This document shows positions 33,442 through 43,400 of a stretch of DNA of 43,722 bases, piece by piece (the first letter of the stretch is position 1; every line of letters begins with the position of its first letter). Source of the DNA: Thermoflexia bacterium (GTDB taxonomy: Bacteria; Chloroflexota; Anaerolineae; B4-G1; DUEL01); assembly GCA_011192125.1 (NCBI GenBank), contig DUEL01000004.1:1-43722 (forward strand), written 5' to 3'. Below the pieces are notes generated by a model, which was not told the DNA's origin, ran no database searches, and saw only the letters and a program-made list of their open reading frames with translations. A program made the position numbers and the translations under genes.

Positions 33442-35877
33442 CTACGGCCCCACCGGCATCAGCACCAGCGTCCCTTCTGCGTTCGCCTCCACCTCCTCCC
33501 GCGTCCAGAGCATCGGATGGTACTGGATGTTCCGCCAGAGGTCGATCATGTCGTCGTAGTGGGGGTGGAAGGGATGGCCGGACTGTCCCGTCGTGTGCAT
33601 CGAGACCGACTGTTTGAAGTCGGAGAGGTCCACGATCTGGCGGTAAGAGGGGACGGTGGAGACTTCGTAGGGCTCGTTGGGATTGTAGGCGGTGTTGTTG
33701 ACCGTGGCGATAGTCCCATCGACCGGGAAGGGCCCCCGGTTGAAGAGCGCCTCGATGGGCCCGATGCCCGACTTCCCCAGGCTCTGGTTCCTGAAGGTGG
33801 CGGTGTGCAGGTCGCCCCAGCGCCACTTCCGCATATCCGACCCCAGCCTCTCGGTCAACTCCTCCACAGCGTCCTCCAGGGCCTGCAGGAGGATCTCATC
33901 CCGCGTCTCCGTCTCCGGCGTGCGGACGTCGTCGAACCAGGGTGCGTTGGGGTCGGGCAGGATGTTCAGCAGGGCGGTCATCGCGCTGCTCTTGGCCCGC
34001 CGCAACAGCGGCTCTCCCAGTTCATCGGCGAAGGTCCGCTCAACCAAGTGGAGGCGGAACGACTCGAAGAGGGCAGCCCCGGCGCTATCCCGCACCGCTC
34101 GCCCATCCCACGCCCGCAGCATCCCCACCGCCTCTGCCAGGCGCGGGTCGTCGGGGGAGAGGGAACGGACGTAGGGAAGCACCTCCAGGGCCCACACCGG
34201 GGTGCTGTCCCCCTGGATGGCCTTGAGATCGTCGACAGAGAGGGAGGGGTCGGATTCGATCAGTTGGACGATCCGGCGGGCGCGGTAGCCGGGCAGCCAG
34301 TCCATCGAGATAAAGTAGGGATAGTCGGGCCCCACCACGGCGTTGTTCGCCGTGACGATGTACCCCTCGGGCGGATTAAAGGCCCGCGGGAGTTCGTCGA
34401 AGGGGATGTAGTCCACCCACTCGTACTCCCCCGTCCATCCTGGGACGGGCATCGAGCCGTCCCCGGCGGCACGGATCGGGACGCGGCCGGGCATCTGATA
34501 GCCGATGTTCCCCTCCACGTCGGCGTAGACGAAGTTCTGGCTGGGGACGTCCCAGTACCGCAGCGCCTCCCGGAACTCCTCCCAGTCCCGCGCCCGGTTC
34601 AACAGCAGGATGCTCCGGGTCAAGGAACTGGGCTGGAGTGCGGTCCAGGAGAGAGCCAGCGGTTGCCAGCCGAAGGACCACTCCTCCTCGGTGCCGCCGA
34701 CGACGTCGTTGATGATGGGGCCGTGGCGGGTGACCCGGGCGAAGACGACCACAGGCTCGTCACGATCGGCGACCCGGATCTCCTCCCGGTAGATTTCCAT
34801 GTCAAGCCATTCGCCCTGGTACTCGTACTGGTTGGGGTTCTCAGGGTTGACCTTCTCGATGAACAGGTCCTGCACATCGGGGTTGACGTTGGTCACCCCC
34901 CAGGCGATCCGATCGTTGTGGCCGATGATGACGCCGGGGGCACCAGCGAAGGAGGCCCCGACGACGTTGTAGGGACACTCCGGCGTAACGGGCTGGCAGT
35001 GAAGGCCGACCTCATACCAGATGGAGGGCATCTGGATCCCCAGGTGGGGATCGTCGGCCAGGAGCGGCATCCCGGTCTCGGTGCGGCTGCCGGAGATGAC
35101 CCAGTTGTTGCTCCCCAGATCGTCACCCCAGCCCAGGACGTGGCTCTCGAAGGCGATGTCGGGTACCGTCTCCAGGGTCGCCCCGCTCACCGGGTGGGGG
35201 ACAATGATGGGGTGATCCTCGGGGTAAGGAGGGACGATCGCCTCTACCGCCCCCGCCCCCAGCCGGGCGGCGACATAGGCGCGGAGCAACTCCCGCTGCA
35301 TATTCCCCCCCAGGTCCCAGGCCATCACCTTCGACCAGGTGAGCGTGTTGAGGGGGGTCCAGGGCTCCGGATCGACCTTCACGCCGGTGAGACCCAGGAT
35401 CGTGAACTCCAAACCCAGGCGGCCTTTATGCGCGGTAATGTAGGCGTTCACCCCCTCCGCATAGGCCTCCAGAGCGGCCCGGGTCTCATCGTCCAACAGT
35501 TCCAACTCCTGGGCGGCGGTCCGATGCCAGCCTATGGTCCGGATGAACCGGTCGGACTCCAGGGCCGACTCGCCCAGGATCTCCGCCAGCCGGCCGGAGC
35601 CGATCCGCCGCCAGAACTCCATCTGCCAGAACCGGTCCTGGGCATGGACATATCCCTGGGCGAAGAAGAGATCGTGGGGATCGGAGGCGTAGATATGGGG
35701 GATTCCCCAGCGATCCCGGACGATCGAAACCTGTGCATGTAGCCCTTCCACAGGCACCGTACCGTCGATCCGAGGCCACGGTCGCCGCACGACGATAACG
35801 CCATATGTCAGACCCGCCAGACCGACGAGCAGGACCACCACGAGGATACCCAGCAGAACCCGCGCCCCCACGCGCAT
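33442..35877 (-). CDS. Penicillin-acylase family N-terminal nucleophile hydrolase
   Basis: 811 residues. Membrane anchor or uncleaved signal at about 7-30, alpha-chain region (about 45-210; [30 protein letters not shown]), linker, and the self-cleavage site ahead of S256 in DDLG-SNNW, followed by [16 protein letters not shown] of the beta chain. Ser256 would become the N-terminal catalytic nucleophile after autoprocessing. The family cleaves amide bonds (beta-lactams, acyl-homoserine lactones, other acyl amides); the substrate here is unknown. ATG 35877 has AAGGAGGT at good distance; the longer open frame upstream runs across the promoter and is rejected. Located outside the cytoplasm, anchored. 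Confidence 0.92.
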   Translation of the reverse strand: MRVGARVLLGILVVVLLVGLAGLTYGVIVVRRPWPRIDGTVPVEGLHAQVSIVRDRWGIPHIYASDPHDLFFAQGYVHAQDRFWQMEFWRRIGSGRLAEILGESALESDRFIRTIGWHRTAAQELELLDDETRAALEAYAEGVNAYITAHKGRLGLEFTILGLTGVKVDPEPWTPLNTLTWSKVMAWDLGGNMQRELLRAYVAARLGAGAVEAIVPPYPEDHPIIVPHPVSGATLETVPDIAFESHVLGWGDDLGSNNWVISGSRTETGMPLLADDPHLGIQMPSIWYEVGLHCQPVTPECPYNVVGASFAGAPGVIIGHNDRIAWGVTNVNPDVQDLFIEKVNPENPNQYEYQGEWLDMEIYREEIRVADRDEPVVVFARVTRHGPIINDVVGGTEEEWSFGWQPLALSWTALQPSSLTRSILLLNRARDWEEFREALRYWDVPSQNFVYADVEGNIGYQMPGRVPIRAAGDGSMPVPGWTGEYEWVDYIPFDELPRAFNPPEGYIVTANNAVVGPDYPYFISMDWLPGYRARRIVQLIESDPSLSVDDLKAIQGDSTPVWALEVLPYVRSLSPDDPRLAEAVGMLRAWDGRAVRDSAGAALFESFRLHLVERTFADELGEPLLRRAKSSAMTALLNILPDPNAPWFDDVRTPETETRDEILLQALEDAVEELTERLGSDMRKWRWGDLHTATFRNQSLGKSGIGPIEALFNRGPFPVDGTIATVNNTAYNPNEPYEVSTVPSYRQIVDLSDFKQSVSMHTTGQSGHPFHPHYDDMIDLWRNIQYHPMLWTREEVEANAEGTLVLMPVGP

Positions 35878-35922
35878 CAGGGAACCTCCTTCCTTTACTT
35901 GCGGTAACCCATATCTTTCGCA

Positions 35923-35951
35923 ATTATATACCGTTGATGAGAATTGCTCAA
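35923..35951 (-). promoter_or_regulatory. Promoter of the penicillin-acylase family gene
   Basis: TTGAGC (35946-35951), 17 nt, TATAAT (35923-35928) on the minus strand, about 45 nt before the ATG at 35877. The predicted leader carries the strong Shine-Dalgarno. Confidence 0.75.
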
Positions 35952-35971
35952 GCGTGATGGCCTGGGGTTTA

Positions 35972-36099
35972 GACAGGAGTTCGGACACACCTGATCCGCC
36001 CCGCCGTAAACTGGCGGGAAATCGGCCTAGCACCGGCGCTTCAGGCCGGTGCTAGGCCCTCCGAGAAGGCGTCTCACACCCGACGTCCGAACCCCTGTC
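35972..36099. repeat. 128-bp composite palindrome between divergent promoters
   Basis: Outer arms GACAGGAGTTCGGAC (35972-35986) and GTCCGAACCCCTGTC (36085-36099) are complementary at 14 of 15 positions. Inside are a 6-bp hairpin (36000-36005 with 36013-36018) and a perfect 14-bp stem (36024-36037 with 36045-36058, loop GCTTCAG). The nested design resembles a small non-autonomous mobile element. The rest of the 440-bp gap (35878-36317) holds only the two promoters and A/G-rich sequence with an imperfect CAACGAATTCGG/CCGATCCGTTG repeat around 36152-36190. Confidence 0.7.
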
Positions 36100-36253
36100 C
36101 AAAGGTCAGCGATGGCGCGACGGTGGGCGGATGGGACAACGAATCGCAAACGAGTCAACGAATTCGGAGGCTCATCCCCGATCCGTTGATCTGTTTAGGA
36201 TTCGTCGTCCTATCTCTCCTACCGCACCTGCCCCGAGGAAGATGGCTTTACGC

Positions 36254-36282
36254 TTGACCCCCGGAAGCCCCTCGGCTATACT
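36254..36282 (+). promoter_or_regulatory. Promoter of the M24 aminopeptidase gene
   Basis: TTGACC (36254-36259), 17 nt, TATACT (36277-36282). Expected start near 36289, about 30 nt before the ATG at 36318. Confidence 0.75.
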
Positions 36283-36317
36283 CCTGGCGGAAACACCAAC
36301 AGGCGACAAGGACGGCT

Positions 36318-37481
36318 ATGGAAACCCGACGGAAAGAACTGCGCAGGCGGATGGCCGAGGCGGGGATCGACGCCGCCATCCTGGTCCATCCGCGGGACAT
36401 CCTTTACTACGCCGGGACGGTCCGCCCCTCCACCCTGCTGATCGGCCCCAAAGAAACGATCCTCTTCGTCCGGCGCGGGCTGGAACGCGCCCGCCAGGAG
36501 GCCGCAGGGATACGGATCGAACCAGGGGGGCGGTTCAGCCACGTGGCCGCCGCCCTCCAATCCCAGGCCTCCGCAGGCGGACGGCTGGGGTTGGAGATCG
36601 ACGTGCTCCCAGCCCGCCTCTACCTGCGGGTCCGGGAGGCCCTCCCCGAATGGACGGTGGTGGACATCAGCCCGCTGATCCTGGAGCAACGGATGACCAA
36701 GGACGAGCAGGAGGTCGCATCGACCCAGCGGGCGGCGGAGGCGGCGGACGCCGGGCACGAGACGATGGCTCATCTGCTGCGCCCCGGAATGACCGAACTG
36801 GAACTGGCGGCGGCGGTGGAGGCGTCGATGCGTCGGGCCGGGCACGAGGGGTACCAGCCCCTGCGCCATCCCGGCGCGCGTGGCGGAGGGGTGCTGCTGA
36901 TGAGCGGGGAGAACCTCACCGTGCGCGGCGGCCACGGCCTGGTCGTCACCGGCGTCGGGCTGAGCCCCGCCAGCCCCTATGGGGCCTCCCACCGACGGAT
37001 CAGGCCCGGCGACCTGGTCGTGCTGGACACCGGCACCACCTGCGAGGGGTACACCGCCGACGAATCCCGCACCTATGTAGCCGGGCGGGCCCGCCCGGAC
37101 CAGCACGCCCTCTTCGAGGTCGCCCTGGCCGTCGAGGAGGCGGTCCTGACCGCGCTGCGGCCCGGCACGCCGGTCGCCGAGGTGTACGCGGCCGCCGAGG
37201 AGGTCGTAGCCCGCGGCAACCCGCCCCACTTCCCCCCCGGCAGCCTGACCCTCCCCGGCTTCGTCGGCCACGGGATCGGGCTGGAATTGGACGAGCCGCC
37301 GGTGGTCTGGAACCGGGAGGAAAGGCCTATCCTCGCCGGTATGGTGTTGGCCGTGGAGGTGGAGGTCAGCGCGCCCGACGCTGGGATGATGGCGAAGATC
37401 GAAGACACCGTCGTCGTGGAGCGGGACGGTCCCCGCCTCCTCACCCACGCCCCCCGGTCGCTGATTGAGGTCCGAACGTAG
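36318..37481 (+). CDS. M24B family Xaa-Pro aminopeptidase/dipeptidase-like
   Basis: 387 residues. Creatinase-type N-terminal domain (about 1-125) and pita-bread catalytic domain (about 130-387). Dinuclear metal ligands are all present: D237 and D248 (VVLDTGTTCEGYTADESRTY), H318 (GHGIGLELDEPP), E347 (VLAVEVEV) and E362 (MAKIEDTVVV). It would remove residues N-terminal to proline or act as a prolidase; the exact specificity is not readable. AAGGACGG precedes ATG 36318. It has its own promoter and is divergent from the acylase gene. Confidence 0.93.
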   Translation: METRRKELRRRMAEAGIDAAILVHPRDILYYAGTVRPSTLLIGPKETILFVRRGLERARQEAAGIRIEPGGRFSHVAAALQSQASAGGRLGLEIDVLPARLYLRVREALPEWTVVDISPLILEQRMTKDEQEVASTQRAAEAADAGHETMAHLLRPGMTELELAAAVEASMRRAGHEGYQPLRHPGARGGGVLLMSGENLTVRGGHGLVVTGVGLSPASPYGASHRRIRPGDLVVLDTGTTCEGYTADESRTYVAGRARPDQHALFEVALAVEEAVLTALRPGTPVAEVYAAAEEVVARGNPPHFPPGSLTLPGFVGHGIGLELDEPPVVWNREERPILAGMVLAVEVEVSAPDAGMMAKIEDTVVVERDGPRLLTHAPRSLIEVRT

Positions 37482-37554
37482 CACCCCACCAGGGTGGATC
37501 CGATGAGACGCACTTTGATCGACCGGCAACTCAGGTCGCGAGCTACGTATAACA

Positions 37555-37646
37555 AAGCCGCCCTCTGGCGGCTTCTGCAGCCCGGCGTGGGCGGCCGGAA
37601 GCCCGCTTTCGCGGGCTTGGCCGTTCGTAGCCGCGGCTTCAGCCGC
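37555..37646. repeat. Cluster of three REP-like hairpins
   Basis: Three short stems follow one another: AAGCCGCC/GGCGGCTT with a 4-nt loop (37555-37574); AAGCCCGC/GCGGGCTT with loop TTTC (37599-37618), extended by outer GGCC pairs; and GCGGC/GCCGC with loop TTCA (37633-37646). They lie in the 215-bp gap between the aminopeptidase and DUF2723 genes. The first could double as a weak terminator; together they resemble repetitive extragenic palindromes. Confidence 0.65.
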
Positions 37647-37696
37647 TGGGCAGGGGAAACCCCACCTTCCAAGGCCACCTTGGGGAGATGATCTCG

Positions 37697-40345
37697 ATGG
37701 CCTTCCACCTCTCCCCCCACCCCACTCGAAAGACGGCCGGCCTGGTCGGAGCGGCGCTCGCCTTCGCCATCGCCCTCGGCCTCTACGTCGCCACCCTCCT
37801 GCCCGACGTCCTCCCCGCCGACGCCGGGGAGTTCCAACTGGTGGCCGCCACCGCCGGGGTGGCCCACCCCCCCGGGTACCCCCTCTACTCGATGCTGGGG
37901 TGGCTCGCCACGCGGCTCCCCTGGGGGAGCGGACCCGCCTGGCGGGTCAACCTCCTCTCGGCGGTGATCGGCGCCGGGACGGTCGCTCTGGCGTTCGACG
38001 CCGGGAGGCGGATGAGCCGGTCGGTCGCGGGCGGGGTGGTCGCTGCCCTCACCCTCGGCTCCGCCACCACCTTCTGGGCCACCGCGACCCAGGCCAGCAT
38101 CCGGCCCCTGGTCGCTTTCTTCACCGCTCTCTGTCTGGACGCGCTGCTGGCCTACCGCCCCCCCTTCGCCCCACGCCCATCCCCCGCTGCCGACCGAGCG
38201 CTGACCGTCTTCGCCGCTGGCTTCTCCCTGGGCCTCACCCACCACCCCTCCCTCGCCTTTCCCGGCCTTTTCTTCCTCGCCTACCTGGTCTGGGCGGACC
38301 CCCGGCTGCTGATCACGCCCCGGCGGTGGTGGAGGCCCCTGCTGGCGGCCCTGCCGGGGCTTCTGGTGCTGCTCTACCTCCCCGTCCGCGCCGCCGCCGG
38401 TGCGCCCCTGGCCCCGGCCGACCTGACCACCTGGGATGGGTTCTGGGAACACGTCCTGGCCCGCGGCTTCCGGGGAGATATGTTCGCCTTCGCCACTCCG
38501 GAGGCCCTGCCGGATCGCCTGGCGCTCCTGCCCGATCTCCTCCGCCTCCAGTTCAACCCGGTCCTTCTCGCCGCTGCAGGACTGGGGGGAGTGATCCTGG
38601 TCTGGAAGGACCGCCGTTCGGCGTTGCTTCTGCTGGGGGGACTCGTCCTCCATACCTTCGTCACCCTCACCTACCGCGCCCCCCAGACCGTCGAGTACGA
38701 GATGCCGGCCTACGTGATCCTGGCCCTCCTCGCCGCCGCCCCCCTGGTCGTACTTGCGGAAGGGGCCAAGGGGGAGTCCACCACAGAGACGCAGAGAGCA
38801 CGGAGTTTCGGTAAGATCCCCCTGCGTCCTCTACGCCTCTGCGGCGTAGTCCTCTTTCTCGCCGCCGGGCTCTCCAACCTCCTTGCCCATCTCCCCAGTT
38901 TCGTCGTCCTGGCGCGCACGGAGGACACCCGCGCCGTCGTGGAGCCGGTACTTCGCGCCGCGCCGGAGCAGGCGGTGATCCTCGCCGACTGGCACTGGGC
39001 GACGCCGATGTGGTACCTCCAGCAGGTCGAAGGCCTGCGGCCAGACCTGGAGGTGCAGTACGTCTACCCGATCCCTGGGCGGGAGTACGGCGAGGTCTGG
39101 CAAGAACGGTTAGAAGCCCTCCTCCCCGAGCGGCCCGTCGTCGTGACTCACTGGTTCCCCCAGATGGAGGCAGACCACACCCTCTCGCCCGTGGGGATGG
39201 CTTTCGCGGTCGATCAGGTGGTCGAGCCGCTCTCCCTGTATCCCCTGGGCACGACACTTGGGGGAACGGTGGAGTTGGTCGGGACGGGGGAACGGCTCAC
39301 GGAAGGACGCCCTGGCCTCCCGCTGGAGGTCACCCTGGTCTGGGAACCAAGGGGGCCCCTGAAAGACCCGGTCTCCCTCTTCGTCCACCTTATAGGGCCG
39401 GACGGGAGGCTGTGGGGAGAGGGACGGGATCGGTCCTACGGTCCGGAAAACGTCCCCGTCGGCGAACGGCGGGTCGAGCGGTTCATCATTGTCCCTTACC
39501 TCCACGCGCCGCCCGGCCGGTACACCCTGGTCGCCGGGGCGTACCGTCCGACGGAGGGCGGGTGGGAGCGGCTGCGGACCCCCGAGGGCGCGGAGTGGGT
39601 GGTGGTGGGTGAGGTGACCCTCCGGCCGATGGGATCCCCTCCCGCCAGCCGACACCCCTTCCTCTGGCCCCACCCGATAGGGGCTCGACCGGCTCTGGTG
39701 GGGGTGGACTACGACCGGTCGATCCCCCACCAACTGCGGGTCTACCTCCACTGGCGTGGCCCGTCTGCAGGAGGGGAAGCCTTGCTGGAGGGGGCGAACC
39801 TGCCGGCCCAGGCGATCCCCCTGCCCACAGTCGACGAGCCCGGCTACTTCACCACCGTCATCGACCTGCCCCCTGAGTCCCGCGACCTGCGAGTACGGGT
39901 CGGTGGGCGGACCGTCCACCTGCCCGCGCCGGGACCCGAGGAACGGTATGTCCTCTTCGGCGGGGAGGTCGCCCTGGTTGGGCTAGAAATCGAGGATACG
40001 GACCTCCCGCCGGGGTCTTCCCTGGAGGTCCAGGCCTCGTTCCTCGCCCTGCGCCCTCTCCTGCACGACCGGCACGTGACGGTGCGGCTGATCGGAGAGG
40101 GCTGGTGGAGCCTGAACGACGGCACCCCCGCCCTGGGGGCGATCCCCACGCTGAAGTGGATCGCTGGCTCGCAGGTGACGGACCGACGCGTGCTGCGGGT
40201 CCCGCCCGACGCCCCACCCGGCGAAGCCGTCCTCTACCTGGGATGGTACGACGCGTTCAGCGGAGAGCCGTTGAAAGTGCTGGACGAGCGGTTCATCGAG
40301 ACCACGGAAGCGCTGCCGGTGGGCAACCTCCCGATCGCCCCTTGA
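37697..40345 (+). CDS. DUF2723-type polytopic membrane protein, putative GT-C glycosyltransferase
   Basis: 882 residues from ATG 37697. GGGGAG is 9 nt upstream of this ATG, while it touches an alternative ATG at 37688. About ten to twelve membrane helices in residues 12-405. The first external loop has PADAGEFQLVAATAGVAHPPGYPLY, the DUF2723 signature with acidic residues at a likely catalytic position. The C-terminal half (about 430-882) is soluble, beta-rich and outside the membrane. Residues about 362-383 (TTETQRAR...LRPLRLCG) are encoded by an in-frame dispersed repeat between membrane segments. Likely transfers sugar from a polyprenyl carrier to protein or glycan; no experimental anchor. 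Confidence 0.85.
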   Translation: MAFHLSPHPTRKTAGLVGAALAFAIALGLYVATLLPDVLPADAGEFQLVAATAGVAHPPGYPLYSMLGWLATRLPWGSGPAWRVNLLSAVIGAGTVALAFDAGRRMSRSVAGGVVAALTLGSATTFWATATQASIRPLVAFFTALCLDALLAYRPPFAPRPSPAADRALTVFAAGFSLGLTHHPSLAFPGLFFLAYLVWADPRLLITPRRWWRPLLAALPGLLVLLYLPVRAAAGAPLAPADLTTWDGFWEHVLARGFRGDMFAFATPEALPDRLALLPDLLRLQFNPVLLAAAGLGGVILVWKDRRSALLLLGGLVLHTFVTLTYRAPQTVEYEMPAYVILALLAAAPLVVLAEGAKGESTTETQRARSFGKIPLRPLRLCGVVLFLAAGLSNLLAHLPSFVVLARTEDTRAVVEPVLRAAPEQAVILADWHWATPMWYLQQVEGLRPDLEVQYVYPIPGREYGEVWQERLEALLPERPVVVTHWFPQMEADHTLSPVGMAFAVDQVVEPLSLYPLGTTLGGTVELVGTGERLTEGRPGLPLEVTLVWEPRGPLKDPVSLFVHLIGPDGRLWGEGRDRSYGPENVPVGERRVERFIIVPYLHAPPGRYTLVAGAYRPTEGGWERLRTPEGAEWVVVGEVTLRPMGSPPASRHPFLWPHPIGARPALVGVDYDRSIPHQLRVYLHWRGPSAGGEALLEGANLPAQAIPLPTVDEPGYFTTVIDLPPESRDLRVRVGGRTVHLPAPGPEERYVLFGGEVALVGLEIEDTDLPPGSSLEVQASFLALRPLLHDRHVTVRLIGEGWWSLNDGTPALGAIPTLKWIAGSQVTDRRVLRVPPDAPPGEAVLYLGWYDAFSGEPLKVLDERFIETTEALPVGNLPIAP
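38780..38844. repeat. CACAGAG-arm dispersed repeat inserted in frame in the DUF2723 gene
   Basis: Left arm ACCACAGAGACGCAGAGAGC, right arm CTGCGTCCTCTACGCCTCTG then CGG. The arms match the copy at 21851-21927 read in reverse. The reading frame stays open across it, adding about 22 residues. Confidence 0.75.
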
Positions 40346-40352
40346 GCCCGTT

Positions 40353-40380
40353 TTGCTCCCTCTTGCTTTCGGTGTATAAT
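40353..40380 (+). promoter_or_regulatory. Promoter of the histidine kinase gene
   Basis: TTGCTC (40353-40358), 16 nt, TATAAT (40375-40380), about 49 nt before the ATG at 40430. It begins just after the DUF2723 stop, giving the kinase its own transcript. Confidence 0.6.
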
Positions 40381-40429
40381 CCGCAAGGGGGGTTATCGGC
40401 CAACCCAAGTTTCAGGGAAAAACACCCAT

Positions 40430-43400
40430 ATGGAACTGGAACTCTGGGGACGTTGGTTTGTTCCGATCTTCGACCTGCCCGCTCGGTGGTGGACCTATCT
40501 TTCTCTCGCAGCCTATCTCCTGGGATGGCTGGTCCTGGTCCTTCGCCATCGGCGGGAGTTTGCGGCGCTAGGCGGGCGACAACTGGTACCGACCCTGATC
40601 CTCCTGGTGCTGACTCCCCTGACCAACAACTTCCTCCTCCTCCGCGTCCCCTCTGCCAGATTACTTCCCCCCCCATACCTGGCCGCCCAGCCAATGGTGC
40701 CGACAGTCCCGCTGCTGGGGCTCCTACTCCCCGCTGCTGCGGCGGCCTGGATGGGGGTCGGCCCGGCGGCGGTCCTTGGGCTGCTGGCGGGGATCGTCCA
40801 AGCGGGGACCACGACCCACAACATACTGGCCCCGTTTAACCTGGCCCTGGAGGCCGCGCTCATCGTCTATCTGCTCAGGCAGGACTACCAGGGCACCGTG
40901 CCCCACCTCGCCCGTCATCCCCTCGTCGCCCTGCCGACGGCCGTCCTGGTCGTCTGGCCCCTTTGCCTTTTCACCACCTTCGTCTCCACCTATCGTCCCA
41001 TGGACGTCCTGACCACGTTGGATTATGCCTGGACCCTGGAACGGCTCAACCTGGGCCTCTACCTCCTCTCTGCCCTGATCTCCGGCGCGATCCTCGAACT
41101 TGCCTACGTGCTCGGCGGTCAACGGGTGCGGCCCCAGGTAAAACCTACCCGCACCCCTCCTTACGCCCGGACCCTCAGTCGCCGCTTCATATTTACCCTT
41201 CTTCCTCTCTTCATTCTTCTGATGGTCGCTCTGACATATGCCGTCGTCCATTCCGCGATCTCCATCGCCTCCCAGCAGGCGATCGAGGCCCTGGCGCGGG
41301 ATGGGTTGAACGGTGCCGACCATATCGCCTCCTTCATCGCCACCGGCGGGAGCCTTATCCGGCAGTTCGCCACCGATCAGGTCCTCTGGGAGGGGGATCC
41401 AACCCTCTGTCAGAACCGACTGCAGCGAGATATGGAAATGCTCCCCTACTTCACCCGCCTCACCGCCTACGACGCCGATCGAGGGGTCCTCTGCACCTAT
41501 CCCGAAGGAACCGAGGAGGAGATGGCCCTGCTCCCTGAGGAAGACGCTATCTTCGACATCGTATACATCACCGGCGGCTCGACCCCCACGCAGGTCTACC
41601 GAGGGCTCACCGGAGGGGCCTACATCTCCTTTCTCAGCCCGCTGGAGGACCCTCTGACGCAGGAACGGCACGGCGTCCTGGTCGGGCGGGTCGACCTACT
41701 CCTGAACCCCTCGCTCTCGGAGATCCTGAGCGGGCTCCAACGGACGATGCAGGAAGGCGTCGGTTTCGTGATCGATGCCGAGGGGAGAATCGTGGCCCAT
41801 CCCGACCAGGACCGCCTCTTCCATCCCTCAGGGGCCGACACGTCCACCCCTCCTCTGCTCCTATTGCCGGACGAGCGAGGGTGGGTCCGTGAGGGGCTGG
41901 ACAGCCTGACCAACGCCCGTCAGCTGGTCTGCCAGGTGGCGGTCGAAGGGTACCCCTGGTCGGTGGTCATCCAACTCCCCTACAAGATCGTTCTGGAGAC
42001 GGCCATCCACATCGCGACCCCGCTCCTCGCTCTCCTGTTCGTGGTCACCGGGGCCACGGTGGTGGTGGTACTGACCATCACCCGCCAGTTGACCCGGCCG
42101 CTGAACCTCCTGGCCGACGCCGCGGGGCGTATCGCGGGGGGCGACTTGGAAAACCCCATCCACGTTCGCGGCGGAGATGAGGTCGCTCGACTGGGGGAGG
42201 CTCTGGAGAAGATGCGGCTGAGCCTGCGGGACCGGCTGCACGATCTCTCCCTCCTCCTGCAGGTGAGCCAGGCGGTGTCGGCATCGCTGGACCTAAGCCA
42301 GGGGATCCCTCCCATCCTGAAGGGAGTGCTCGAAGGGACCGGCGGACGGGTGGCCCGTATCCTCCTCCTTTCCCCCGCCGGAGAGCCCCAAAGGGCGGTC
42401 AGCCGTGGGGAAGGTGTGGAGAACATCGGCCTTCTGGATCGATACCTGACCCACCAGGTCCGAGAGAAGGACGGGCCGGTGCAGATCGAGGACCTCTCCC
42501 AGGCATTGGACCTCCCATCCTCCGCTCCCCCTCTGGATCGAATTCGGGCCGCTATCGCTTTCCCGGTGCGCACCCAGAACCGAATCGTGGGGGTCCTGTG
42601 GGTTGGGTACGGGGAGCCACACCAGTTCCCCTCCACCGAGGTGGACCTCCTCAATACGATCGTAGGCCAGACGGCGGTCTTGATCGAGAAGGCCCGCCTC
42701 TTCCAGATGGCGGAGGGCGGCCGTCGGAGGCTGTCGACCATCCTTTCCAGCACCCGCGACGCCATTCTGGTCACCGACCGCCAGAACCGGCTCCTGCTGA
42801 TCAACCCGGCTGCGGAGCAAGCGCTGGGTCTGACCTCCAGGGAGACGGTCGGCAGACGGGTGGACGAGATCCCGCTGCAGGAACAACTAGCACACGTCCT
42901 CACCGCCCCCATCGAGCCGGGCGAATCGCTGGTGGCGGAGGTCCCGCTTCCCAACGGCCGTGTCTACTACGCCAACGCCTCCGTCATCCTCGACCCGGGA
43001 GGGGGGATGAGCGGGCGGGTTGTGGCCCTGCGGGACATCACCTCCTTCAAGGAACTGGACAAGATGAAGTCGGAGTTCGTCGCCACCGTCTCCCACGACC
43101 TGCGGGCCCCTCTGACCTTCATCCGTGGCTACGTGTCGATGCTGCCGATGATCGGCCCCCTGACCGAGAAACAGCAGGAGTACGTGGAGAAGATCCTCAA
43201 CGGGATCGAACAGATCAGCCGACTGGTGGAGGACCTGCTGAACCTGGGCCGGATCGAGGCGGGGGTCGGTCTGGAGAAGAAGCCGTGCCACCTGGGAGCA
43301 CTGGTCGTGGAGGCGGTGGACCGGATGCGCGCCCAGGCCGCCGCGAAGGGGCTCACCCTGCGGCTGGAGGCCTCGGAGCCCGCGCCGGTCATCCTCGGCG

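Noticed and set aside
33319..35742. 807-codon open frame antisense to the acylase gene
   Set aside because: Shadow frame; the acylase has all family motifs.
35878..36033. 52-codon upstream extension of the acylase
   Set aside because: It spans the TTGAGC-N17-TATAAT promoter; ATG 35877 has a strong Shine-Dalgarno and precedes the membrane anchor.
37494..37691. 65-codon ORF in the aminopeptidase to DUF2723 gap
   Set aside because: It is made of the REP-like hairpins; its sequence is the translation of repeats and it has no ribosome site.
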